From positions 33,404,065-33,468,064 of the forward strand of contig NC_063054.1 in assembly GCF_018812025.1 (NCBI RefSeq): a stretch of 64,000 nt of DNA. The letters are read 5' to 3'. This DNA comes from Megalobrama amblycephala. Its lineage: Eukaryota; Chordata; Actinopteri; Cypriniformes; Xenocyprididae. This document shows positions 13,808 to 26,635 of the stretch, one piece after another (the stretch's first letter is position 1; the number at the start of each line of letters is the position of its first letter). Both the position numbers and the translations under genes were made by a program. The notes under the pieces were generated by a model, which was not told where the DNA came from, made no database searches, and worked only from the letters and a program-made list of their open reading frames with translations.

Positions 13808-15634
13808 TCATATAGCAATAGATGTTGACAAATTAAAGATGAAAGTGACAAGATCATGTTTCCTGCTTATCTCAAAGAGCAGCGGCATGCTCCTTGCATT
13901 AAAGTGAAGTCCACAACGAATCAAACCCACGTCGCTTCATTTCTGTGCATATTCATATACACATCACCTAAAAGAACAGGCAGTGAAAATCCTGTGCGTA
14001 TGCGGGCGCGTGGGCCTTGAGGAGAAAGAGGTCTTAAGTACGCCTGTTTAAAAAATTGATGGTTAGCACAGACGAGCAAATGGGCTGAGCGCTCAGTATA
14101 GCCGGCAGGTGTGCATAATTCACTCCATCCTCAATTCAAGGCACACTAATATGCAAATGGCACCTCTCGAGAGTCCTGGTTTTGCCTCAGTGACATAAGA
14201 CACGCGTTAAGATGGTAAAAATGGATCCATGCTGTGTGATCCATGTCAAATAAAGTAAAATCCAGTTGTGATCTCCCTCGCAGAAAACATAAAATACAAA
14301 ATACACATGCAATGCGTGGAGGTTTCCAAAATAAAGATTCTTCTAATGCCACAAGGTCTGTCATCAGAGTAGTGAGTTACCAAACCCACTATGGACACAC
14401 ACTAGAAACTGAATGCGTTCTGGAAAAGAAAGATAAAGAAAGAGAAAGAGAGTGGAAGGGCCCTAGGCTTCTTCTAAAATAGGACGTCAGCATGGTCGTC
14501 ACGCTGCTTCTGTACAAGGCTGTGAGTCAGCGGCACACTCTAACAGAGGCCACTCTCATTGATTATTCATCTGCGCCTCAATTTTTCAAACCGCATTTCC
14601 ATTTCTGAGAGTGGCGGGAGCTACAGCGTCGGTGCGATAAGCCCAAAGCAGCCATGCTGTAATGTGATTAACTGCTTGCTGCTGCGGCATCACCAGTGAT
14701 GTCCACCGGCACAAAGGTTTGCTGAAGGGTCATACGGGTTTGACAGCAGGTGATAAAGGCGGAGCGGGCCGGCTTTGGGTAGGCGTAATCTCTGTAAACA
14801 TGGAGGGAACTTTTCGGAATGAGATAAAGTGAGAAAATTAGATCCATTAGCATGCATGTGCATGCTACATTCTAAAAGTATGGGAAATGTAAATACGATT
14901 GAGTATTTTAAAACTATGTGCATTATTAGCATACCACACTGCTTGCATTTGCATGAAAAGGTCAATAGTACCTGGAGACAAGAAGCTTGCACTGCCAAAG
15001 TTTTCACTGGTCCTGACACAAAATATTCACACTATATTGATGTATATTAGTGCTGTCAAATCGATTAATCACAATTAATCACATTATATATATATATTAG
15101 GGCTGGGCGATATATCACATACGATTGTCACGCGCATTTCGTCAGTAAAGCCGGTTCCCTGATTACTGCTAAATCGCCATCACCTGCTTTCAAATGGAGC
15201 GGCATTTAATAGACAGAGCCGTAGTTCACTGTCAAGCGACGCAATATCGCGTTCATATCGCAGATGAATCGCCTTCGATAATGAACGTGATATTGCGTCG
15301 CTTGTCAGTGATCTACGGCTCTGTCTATTAAATGCCGCTCCATTTGAAAGCAGGTGATGGCGATTTAGCGGTAATCAGGGAACCGGCTTTACTGACGAAA
15401 TGCGCGTGACAATCGCATGCGATATATCGGTCAGCCCTATTAGATGTGATTAATCGTGATTTATCGATATGACAGCGCCAATTTATGCATTTACAAACTT
15501 TTTTATTAGATGCGATTCTATATATCTACAGTAATTTATACAGTAAATTTTTCACATATAATGTTTTGCATATTTTTTTTATACTTATTTAACTATTATA
15601 CATTATCCACACATACACAACCATTCAAAACAAA

Positions 15635-15670
<36 letters not shown>

Positions 15671-18600
15671 GAAATGAAATGAATACTTTCATTCAAAAGT
15701 TTCAGGAAAGAAGTTTACATGGTTACAAATAACATATATTAAAAATTATATTCAAAAATGGATTTTTCCCCCCTTTCTAGACATCACGGTTATCACAAAA
15801 ATATTTAGCAGCACAACTGTTTTCAACATTGATAATAATGAAAAATGTTTCTTGAGGACCCAATCAGCATATTAGAATGATTTCTGAAGGATCATGTGAC
15901 TCTTGCGACTGGAATAAATCACAGGAATAAATTACACTTTAAAAGTTATTTTTGAGTTATTTTAAATTGCAATAATATTTCAAAATATTACTTTTTACTG
16001 TATTTTTGATCAAATAAAAGCAGCCTTGGTGAGCATAAAAGACTTCTTTCATTAAAACAATAAAAACAAACATTAAAAACACTAATCTCAATGTCTTTTT
16101 TAGACTTTGGCTTGAGTGAGCCGAAAATTAATGCACACCCTGAGAAGATATCTGAGCAGGAAACAGAAATAACTCACTGCTGCTCTGCTATGTTCAGCTA
16201 ACAATCTGTTGTGTGTGATTTATAATTACAAAAAGATTAAGTAGTTGTGAACTGTTTGGATGTGGATGTGCTGGCCTGCTGGCAGCTGCCTATTTTGAGG
16301 GAGGGTGACAGATTGCGCTCTGACTGTGTCAATTCCGTGCAGCTTTGTATGCTTTCATTTCATATGCTATCAGCTATTGAAATCAAAACAGACGGTTTAG
16401 TCATTACGTTTGCTATTTACAAACCTGTCTCCACTGATGAGGGAAATAACAGTTATGCCTTTCATTGTTAAATCACTAAAGATCAAGTGTGTCCTGTCTG
16501 GGACACTTTGAGCAGGGTGGAGATGGTGAGATGGAGGAAGGACAGAGGTGAGAGTGTGTGAGATATGAATTTGCACTGTTGTGCCTAACGAAGCAAGGAA
16601 GCCAAGCTGGGTACTGTACTCTTCCTTTCTACTAAACCTCCTGGAGCTGAGGCACCTGCGCTTTCCCTTTCTGTTTCTCTATTGGTTTAGTGTTTTTTAA
16701 ACACTAGATTTAGCTTATGATTAGTGGTCGATCTATCACCAAGGCTGATATATATAGCGGCCGATATTTGCCATTTTTTAAAGTTTATCTGTTTGGTCGA
16801 TGTGTCAGAAGCGGGACGATACTGATTGGCTGATACCGATATTTAAAAAATGTCAAATATGACTGAATTCAGCCGTGAGATCTTTTAAGATCTACAAGTG
16901 TGCATTCATTTACTCTGTGTGTAACGGTCGGTCTGTGCGAACTCAATGCAGACAGGAGAGTTCTGCTGTCACTGGACGCACATGATCCATAAACTTTAAA
17001 CTCTTGATTTCAAACTATATGCTGTATTCCATTTCCCACTATGCCATATTCATGTCATTTTCACTGTGTACTGTATGTAAAATTCAACCTGATCACATGA
17101 GAATGCTACCACTAGTTATGATTAAAAAACAAAATGTATTTTACAGCCTGTTTACATCGGAGAGCCTTCTAAAGTTCCACAAACTATATTTATTCTCTAG
17201 TTCTTTAGAAAATCTGGAGCTTTAAGAGGCATCATGCACCTGCTTTTTTATTTGAAGTGGCAGTTCTGGTTCATTTAATGCCCAAGGCAAGATAAAACAT
17301 GACCAAAAAGATGCATTTTTTAACAACTTAGTAGTTATGTATTTAAGTGTAGGATATGTTAGGCTGTGTTCACATGTCACAAAAAATCCAGATCAGAATT
17401 TGTTGCACGTGTAATAACGAGATCCTTTTTTTGCATCCATTCTGAGCCACTTCCAAATGTGGTTTTAAATCAGATACATATCCAATATCTGGACATCTGA
17501 CCTGCGTCTAAACATGTACAGTGGGTAGGCAAAGTATTCAGACCCCCTTAAATTTTTCACTCTTTGTTATATTGCAGCCATTTGCTAAAATCATTTAAGT
17601 TCTTTTTTTTCCCCATTAATGTATACACAGCACCCCATATTGACAGAAAAACACAGAATTGTTGACATTTTTGCAGATTTATTAAAAAAGAACAACTGAA
17701 ATATCACATGGTCCTAAGTATTCAGACCCTTTGCTGTGACACTCATATATTTAACTCAGGTGCTGTCCATTTCTTCTGATCTTCCTTGAGATGGTTCTAC
17801 ACCTTCATTTGAGTCCAGCTGCGTTTGATTATACTGATTGGACTTGATTAGGAAAGCCACACACCTGTCTATATAAGACCTTACAGCTCACAGTGCATGT
17901 CAGAGCAAATGAGAATCATGAGGTCAAAGGAACTGCCTGAAGAGCTCAGAGACAGAATTGTGGCAAGGCACAGATCTGGCCAAGGTTACAAAAAAATTTC
18001 TGCTGCATTTAAGGTTCCTAAGAGCACAGTGGCACAGAGCCCTTCCTAGAGCTCACCGTCCGGCCAAACTGAGCTATCGGGGGAGAAGAGCCTTGGTGAG
18101 AGAGGTAAAGAAGAACCCAAAGATCACTGTGGCTGAGCTCCAGAGATGCAGTCGGGAGATGGAAGAAAGTTGTATAAAGTCAACCATCACTGCAGCCCTC
18201 CACCATTCGGGGCTTTATGGCAGAGTGGCCCGACGGAAGCCTCTCCTCAGTGCAAGACACATGAAAGCCTGCATGGAGTTTGCCAAGATGGTGAGAAATA
18301 AGATTCTCTGGTCTGATGAGACCAAGATAGAACTTTTTGGCCTTAATTCTAAGCGGTATGTGTGGAGAAAACCAGGCACTGCTCATCACCTGTCCTATAC
18401 AGTCCCAACAGTGAAGCATGGTGGTGGCAGCATCATGCTGTGGGGGTGTTTTTCAGCTGCAGGGACAGGACGACTGGTTGCAATCGAGGGAAAGATGAAT
18501 GCGGCCAAGTACAGGGATATCCTGGACGAAAACCTTCTCCAGAGAGCTCAGGACCTCAGACTGGGCCGAAGGTTTACCTTCCAACAAGACAGTGACCCTA

Positions 18601-20729
18601 AGCACACAGCTAAAATAACGAAGGAGTGGCTTCACAACAACTCTGTGACTGTTCTTGAATGGCCCAGCCAGAGCTCTGACTTAAACCCAATTGAGCATCT
18701 CTGGAGAGGCCTAAAAATGGCTGTCCACCAACGTTTACCATCCAAGCTGACAGAACTGGAGAGGATCTGCAAGGAGGAATGGCAGAGGATCCCCAAATCC
18801 AGGTGTGAAAAACTTGTTGCATCTTTCCCAGAAAGACTCATGGCTGTATTAGATCAAAAGGGTGCTTCTACTAAATACTGAGCAAAGGGTCTGAATACTT
18901 AGGACCATGTGATATTTCAATTTTTCTTTTTTAATAAATCTGCAAAAATGTCAACAATTCTGTGTTTTTCGGTCAATATGGGGTGCTGTGTGTACATTAA
19001 TGAGGAAAAAAATGAACTTAAATGATTTTAGCAAATGGCTGCAATATAACAAAGAGTGAAAAATTTAAGGGGGTCTGAATACTTTCCGTACCCACTGTAT
19101 ATCCGACTCCCCTTGCCACCAATGGTACTTTTACTTGAGTATATTTTTTAGTACTCTTTCCACCCTTGCTAATGAATGAACTAACTAACAAACGAACGAA
19201 AATATCAGTTTATAAAAAATAGCTTTGTATCACAACATCTAAAACGACGATATTTTAGATCAACTTCCATCTATCTCTGTACCTGATTATTATCTCAGCA
19301 GACAGACTGGATCCTTGTGTGCTTATAAATAAATACTAATAATTGTTTTTTCAAAACTCATACATTTTAAATATGGTTTGTCAAATTATTACGTTCTCCA
19401 ATTCCCAACCTGCTACAATTGTTCTCCCTGATCTTCCACTTGCGCTCAAAGGAACAGTGGCCGATATTTGTCATTTTTTAAATATCGGTATCGGCCGATA
19501 AGTTTATCTGTTTGGTCGATGTGTGAGAAGCGGGACTTTTATTTTGTCAGTGATGTGATCGTTGACCACTTCTGACACATTGGCCAAACAGATAAACTTA
19601 TCGGCCGATACCGATATTTAAAAAAGAAGTCAAATATCGGCCACTATATATCGGCGATATATATATAGGTCGACCACTAATTATAAGCTTTTTCTCTATT
19701 GTTTTTAGGAGTGTGTGTGAGTGCAGTCTTGCCGCTGTCGCCTTTGGCTTGCTTAGTTGGGGACACTTGACATTTGATATTCAGCAGTGTTTTGATATGC
19801 CTGCATTGACACCATTGTATGCAAACTGAACTGAGCTGGATGATGACATCAATGTTTACTCCAGTGCTGATATACATTTACTAAATTAAATAACTATTGT
19901 TTCTTACAACCGAATGAATCGATACTGAATTTACTTACGATGGACAATGATACCATTTTCTTTAAGAGCTGCTGTGCAGCCAAAATGATATACTAGTTAT
20001 CACTGTAAAGCTGCTTTGACACAATCCGCATTGTAAAAAGTGCTATATAAATAAAGGTGACTTGACTTGTGTGAAAAAAATGCTAAACCAACGCTCCCAT
20101 TCTCTGTCTTCATAAATGTACGGCCTCTGTTTAACAGTCCTATCTCAGCAGACAGACTGGATCCTTGTGTGGTTATAAATAAATACTAATAATTGTTTTT
20201 TCAAAACTCATACATTTTAAATATGGTTTGTCAAATTATTACATTCTCCAATTCCCAACCTGCTACAGTTGTTCTCCCTGATCTTCCACTTGCGCTCAAA
20301 GGAACTTCCTGTTCTTTCCCAAGGTGACACCTCTATAACTGACGCTAGTCAGCGAGTTACTCTTCAGTCTGAACCTAACGTCTAAAGTGCAGTCATGCTG
20401 ATGTCTTGACAGGACAGCTCTGAGAGTGTTTAAAAAGTTGTATGTGGCCACGGCTGACAGCGATGGGTGTTGTGACAGAGTTCACTCACGGACAGGAGGC
20501 GGTTCTTCTCTTTCTCTGAGACACTCTGGGTGTTCTCCAGAGCGGCCCGGTGCTTCCTGGAGAGCTCCTCCACCGCCCGACTGTGGGTATCCTTAAAGTG
20601 AGCAGTGTCTTCTTCATATTTGGCACGCAAGTTCATGAGCTCCTTCTCATAGATCTGCTTTTCCTCTCGAAGTGACTGTTGAGAAAAATTAAAAGACAAA
20701 TATTAAAATTAAAAGATGGTCTGATACTT

Positions 20730-20822
<93 letters not shown>

Positions 20823-23800
20823 TGCATTTATTTGATCAAAATACAGTAAAACAGTTAATGCTGTTTTTTTCGATATTTATGCATTATGCATAATTTATTT
20901 ATGCATTATGCATAATTTATTCCTGTGATGCAAAGCTGAATTTTCAGCATCATTACTCCAGTCTATAGTGTCACATAATCCTTTAAAAAAATCATTCTAA
21001 TATGCTGTTTTGCTGCTCAAGAAACATTTCTTGTTATTATCAATGTTGAATCAGTTTTGCTTCTAAATATTTTTGTGTAAACAACTGCTGATGATACATT
21101 TTTTCTGTATTCTTTAAGTTTGAAACATAAACAGCAAAAAGATAAACTGAAATGCATAACATTTAATGACTACTTTTTTAAAATGCAAGTTGCTTTTTTA
21201 TTCAACATTGGGGAAACAGCATATAATGCAACTGTGTTAATATTCTTGGTTTTTTGAGTCATTTTTGTAGTTTGGTTTTAATAAATGGTCTTTTTGGACT
21301 GAGAAGGAAGCTTTGAGTTCTCATAGTAAATGTTGATTCCTCATGAAATTACATTTAATATCGTAATATTATATGTCATTTAAAAAAGTACACATCAGTG
21401 CTATAAAACCCTTTTCACATTCACATTCACAATAATCAGGACACAAAGCGAAAGTGAGTCTGTGAACGTTAGAGTACGGTTAATAAAAAGTATACAAACA
21501 GGTATCATTAAAGGACAAGGTCTCTTCTTCAGAAATGCAATGAATGCAATCAAAAACTATGGGTGGGAGGTCTTTCTCTTGTATTGCTCCCAGGTTGTGG
21601 AATTCTCTGCCTTTTCCTATTAGGAATGCTCCATCTTTTGATTGTTTTAAGAATTTACTCAAAACATATCTTTTTAGTGAAGCTTTTAAGTTATAATTTA
21701 CAGTTATTGTTGCCACTGTTGCATTTGTGTTATTATTGTGATTATCATTATGGAGTAGTGTTGTTTCTTTTATTGTTGTTTTTATTGTTGTAGCGCCTTG
21801 AGTGTAAGAAAGGCGCAATACAAATAAAATGTATTATTATTATTATTATTATTATTATTAAAAGTATAACAGTGAAAACTGACAGACACCTTCAAAGCAA
21901 ACAGACACTGTAAAGCAACCGCCCGCAAGTAAATAAACTTCCATTATAAGACCAGCAGAAGTGTCAGCAGAGTGAATGACTCCACAATGCTTTCCCGCTC
22001 TTTTTAGTGAGTGTTGTCATAGTAACACCTAACTCAAGGCTGTGCTGCTAACAGACTGTGATGTGGGCGACAGAAAGAAACAGAGAGAAAGCTTGATGAG
22101 ACCTTTTCAAAGGGGAATTATCCTGAAATTCAAGCACACAGCAGCAGACCAAAGAGACAGCCAATAATACCATATATTCTTCATAATACTTAATATATTG
22201 TACATACCAAATTTTTGCAAATTTGACTGGTTGGTCTTATAGGGAAGTGCTGAAATTAGGCTGGTTTGACCTGAACCTAATCTGATGTGTGCATTAGGCT
22301 AATGTTCACACATTCCATGTTTCTAAAACAGCAAGAAGGAATGCAGCAGAGTGAAATAGGTGACAGCAGAAAACATTTAGACCTACATTTAGGATATATG
22401 TATTTGAATTGCATATAACATTTCCACCCATTTGGATTACACAGTTTTAACATTAAACTAATAAAACGTGAAGCATATTTGTCAGTCATATATACAGTAA
22501 ATGAAACAGGTAAGATTTCTGTAAAAGTAAACCGAATACACAGTAACTAGGATTACATAATCAATCAATAAATCCAATTTCTTTTAATCAATACATTTTA
22601 AGTGACTGAATATTATATACTGAATTTAAATATCCAACTTTTCAGAGATTTTTACTATGCTGACCATCAAAAATCACTGTTAACATGCAAATCAACAAAT
22701 CCCCACTAAACTAAATTTAAAAAATGTATTAGCTGACTTCACAAATCAACCAGTCAGTTGTTGGACACTAGTCATCCATCTTGACCAGCGTTGCCAAAGG
22801 CTACTTTTAAGCTGTTTCTGCAGGTTTTCATTTCTTTCTGTGGGTTGATTTCCACCCCGTACATACTATTTCGGCGCTCCAGGTTCAAACGCCCTTAAAA
22901 CAACCCCCAGAAGCAGAAGTTCAATGGAGAATTCAGCCACCCGACGAAGAAACCGGGCTACCTTTGTTACGCAGACCTGGCAACCTTGATCATGACCCAA
23001 CGCTAGTATTTTAGTTACTCACATACCATACAATGGTATTTTTGATACTCAATACTCAAAAAATACTAACATTTACCATGGTAGTACCATGGTACTCTTG
23101 GAGCTGGAAATATACAGACACAAAAACAAGAATATTATACATTACCATTTAAAAGTTTGAGGTCAGAAAGATTTTTAAAATAAATGAATACTTTTAACAA
23201 CAAGGACATATTAAATTGATCAAAAGTAACAATAAAGACGTTTAGAATGTTACAAAAGATTTTTGTTTCAAATAAATGCTGTTCTTTTGAACTTTCTATT
23301 CATCAGAGAATCCTTACAAGAAGAGTAGTTTATGTGTAACACAACATTTAGATGGATTACTCAGAGACTCAGAGAAAATGGTACAAACACTGTCACTGGG
23401 ACGATACCCTTTAAAAAGGTTCTAATATATACCCATTTAGGTACTAATATGTACACTTTTGGTACCAATATGCACCTTTAAGGTACTAATATGCACTCTT
23501 TAGGTACAAAGATGCACCTTTTGAAAGGGTACCACTCCAGTGACAGCTTTTGTATCTTTTTTTTTTTCATAAGAGACTTTCATTTAATAGACAAAAATAG
23601 TGGAGAATGACAATACACTATGGGAAGAGAGAAGGGGAATGACTGGACTGTGCCATGGCTCTTTTAAAAGTTTCCAAATGTCTACTTCTAAAACTGCTGA
23701 GAGGGGTATTTCAGGAGCAAAAACAAGCCCACATTCCCACAAACTGTTTTTTGGGGCTCTCAACGTATTAATAATGAAACAAAACCTAAATGCGACAGGA

Positions 23801-26601
23801 CAGCCAAAAAGCCAAACTGCTAGAGCAGATTGTTGCGTGAAAACAGCACGAAATGCCATACTGTAGCGAGTCAAATAAATAGCCATGCTGTCACTGCAAA
23901 AGACAAATGATTGCCAGGCTGAGTGAAACCACTGAGAAATAAGAATTCCCGTTCAATCAAACCGACCGTCCACAAAGAGACATATTTTCTGAGGTCTTGC
24001 AGTGAGGATTGAGCGTTCTGAATTAAACATTGAGGCCTGGATTTAGCTGTGATAAAGCAGCTAGTGTTTAACACGCGAGATGTGCTTGTATATGCTTAAA
24101 ACAAGCTAATGATGTCTCAGAGGAACTCATGTGAAATAAATGTTTCTGCAGAAGATTGATGTTTGAGCAACTTACAGACATTCTGCAAATTTGAGATGTT
24201 TTTCCTTGCACCATCTCTCCTACACACACCAACTATGCTTCAAGATCTTATGGTGCAATACAAATCGTACCCTCAAAACATATTTGGACACTTAAAAACG
24301 TCATTAAGTTCATCAAACCAAGTGGCATCTGCAAAAAATACTGCTAAAGCTTTTCTTGACTTCCCTTTTCTGAGCCATTATTGTAGTGTAGTATCGTTCT
24401 TGTGATGTCTGACTACCAGAAAGTATCCAAACACTCTAAGCGGGCCTAAACTGATGCATTTTCAGTAAACTGCATCGGATTGATCCATACCTTCTCCAGG
24501 GAGACAACCTGCTGTCTCTGCCTCTCGTCCAGTGTCTGACATTTGTTCTGCAATGCCCCTCTTTCCTCCTCCAGACGTAACACCTTGTCCTTCAGACGAG
24601 ACTTTTCCGATTCCAGATCCCGAATGACCGCCTCGTGAGTCATCTGGGTGGCCTGCAGGCTTCCGATCTGACCTGAGCGGTAGAGAGAGGGTCAATGCTT
24701 TGAATGTCATCTAACACAGACAGGAGAAACACCACGTAGAGGGCAGACAGAGTCAAAGATCCTTTCTAACTGCCAATACTATAAACCTGAACACAGCACA
24801 TAGACCTCAACTATCACCAGTGATGCTTGCTTACTCAGCAATGAATTAACATATGTATGATGCATATTACGATGTTATGATAAACTATATGCCTTTCTTC
24901 ACTGACGTTCTGAGTTGTTCAAAGCGTTTCTAAGGAGACTGATTTGTAGAATGCAGCTGTCTGACTCGTGAATATGGTTTGTGTAAAATTAGTAACACAT
25001 TATTAGCTGTTTGATAACATTGTCAAGCAAAACGCTATTCATATTAATTATGTCCAGGATTTCTAAATTGCCTAAAATGGCTTGAGCCCTTGCCCCTTTA
25101 ATTGTGAAAGCGGTCATATCGATGTGCCCCCTGAACGCGATTTCTAAACGGAGGTCTGTGCAAGCCACTGTTCTTATTGACAGTCTTCATGCATGCCATT
25201 GGTAAAATAATTTTTTAATCATTACCTTCCGCAAATATAAAAACAAAACCAAAACTACATTTTATGCAACTTAGAAATCCTGGACAGGACGTGTCCTGAG
25301 AAAATGGCACATATGGTCACCCTAGCTAATGATCATATTCATAGATCTGTGTATTAAATGAGCCAAGGGTGTGGAGTTACATTCAGGCTATTTTAAGGCA
25401 TTACGATTTTTTTCCCACAGGAAAAAAACACATTTAAATATGTAATTTTGGTGATCAAAGATGAGTTTTAAGGGATAAAATTATTGACTACAAGGGGACT
25501 TTAACAATGGAATACTAGTGTGCTGCTTATTGCATACTGCACAGTATATACTGTATATTGCATAGTAGTATGTTGAACAGCATGGAACAGCAAACATGCT
25601 TAACTTAAAATTGTCTTAACTTTTGGCAACCAAAGATGAATCAAAAAAGCAGTGTTGTTATTTTCAAAAACATATTAAAAATGGTTTTTGTTCATTGAAA
25701 TAAAGCTGAAAAAGTAAAATATTTTATATTAATATATAAAGTAGTGTCATAGAAATATGTAAAAAATATTAATAATAATAAAAACAACAAAAGCACATAA
25801 TTACTTGAAAATAAAATCATAAAAAAAGCATAAAAATAAAAGCTAATTCAAAATATTAATGAATACTATAAAAGTATCTAAATAATACTAACATAACACT
25901 GCAAGAATGAGTTAAACAGGAGATTGAAATTGCTTCCAGTTCATTTGTCAAACTGGAAATAAATGGTCAAGTTTGTTGCATTGCATTGTGGGAAGCAATA
26001 TTTGAGTTTTTCAATGTCCTTGATGGTTCTGGTACTACTTACATTTTCAGCATTTTCTTATCTTTTAATAAAACAGTGTTTAATGTAGGTTAATTGTGTT
26101 AGAGTTAATGATATCTGCACTTTATTTCACTATAAACATTTAAAAAGAAATGCACTTGTCAGTGATATGGCCTGCTGGTCAATGCGTGGGCTACCGGAGT
26201 TCAAGACTGGATAAAAATCTCAGATAACGGCTTCAGCTTCATGTTAAATTCATTAATGGCGTGCAGAAAGCACATTCTCACTGTAATTACACTAAACACA
26301 AACACAGAGTGTGAGTTAAGCGCTTCAGCCCCTATTGTTTCTCCCAGATAGAAGATCAGAAGTCTGTTTGGCATTTAGGTGTGACAGGCCCAGCTGGGTT
26401 CTGCCTCCCTCAGGGAACATTCCAGAATGTGGGTGATGAACACAGCTAGGACACACATCTGCTGTTGCCAGGATACCAGGGGCTGATCTGTAACCCCAAA
26501 CTTTTCTGTCAACAACAATGGCCAGTGGACCTGTGGCACTAATTTGACGTGAAATCCACTTAGCCTTTTACCCAATAATATATTCTGATAATTAGTTTAG
26601 G

Positions 26602-26635
<34 letters not shown>

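Larger units (their letters stand above)
16722..19680. mobile_element. Inverted-repeat composite hosting a Tc1 element
   Basis: The left end ttagtggtcgatct is matched by the right end ggtcgaccactaa. Both are followed inward by ggccgatattt and gtttatctgtttggtcgatg. The right part (about 19454-19640) is itself a palindrome with arms of about 80 bp. The outer match extends further (agcttat before the left end, ataagct after the right). A Tc1 copy fills 17519-19097. It may be one expanded element or two neighbouring copies of one fold-back family. Confidence 0.7.
12478..20489. other. fam184a intron rich in nested repeats
   Basis: No exon recognised in about 8 kb. It contains a MITE plus long (TA)n tract (13277-13793), a low-repeat segment (13900-14800), a fold-back (15098-15439), another MITE (15613-16075), a composite with Tc1 (16722-19680), a SINE-like tail and a 165 bp repeat. 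Confidence 0.6.
20676..24490. other. fam184a intron
   Basis: No exon found. It holds a (TA)n tract, a MITE (20820-21150), a LINE 3' end (21495-21860), a possible TIR element (22776-22992), a MITE fragment (23141-23310) and a small palindromic element (23387-23552). The rest is unassigned. Confidence 0.55.

Noticed and set aside
13540..13907. Frames with alternating Tyr-Ile on both strands
   Set aside because: They are translations of the (TA)n microsatellite.
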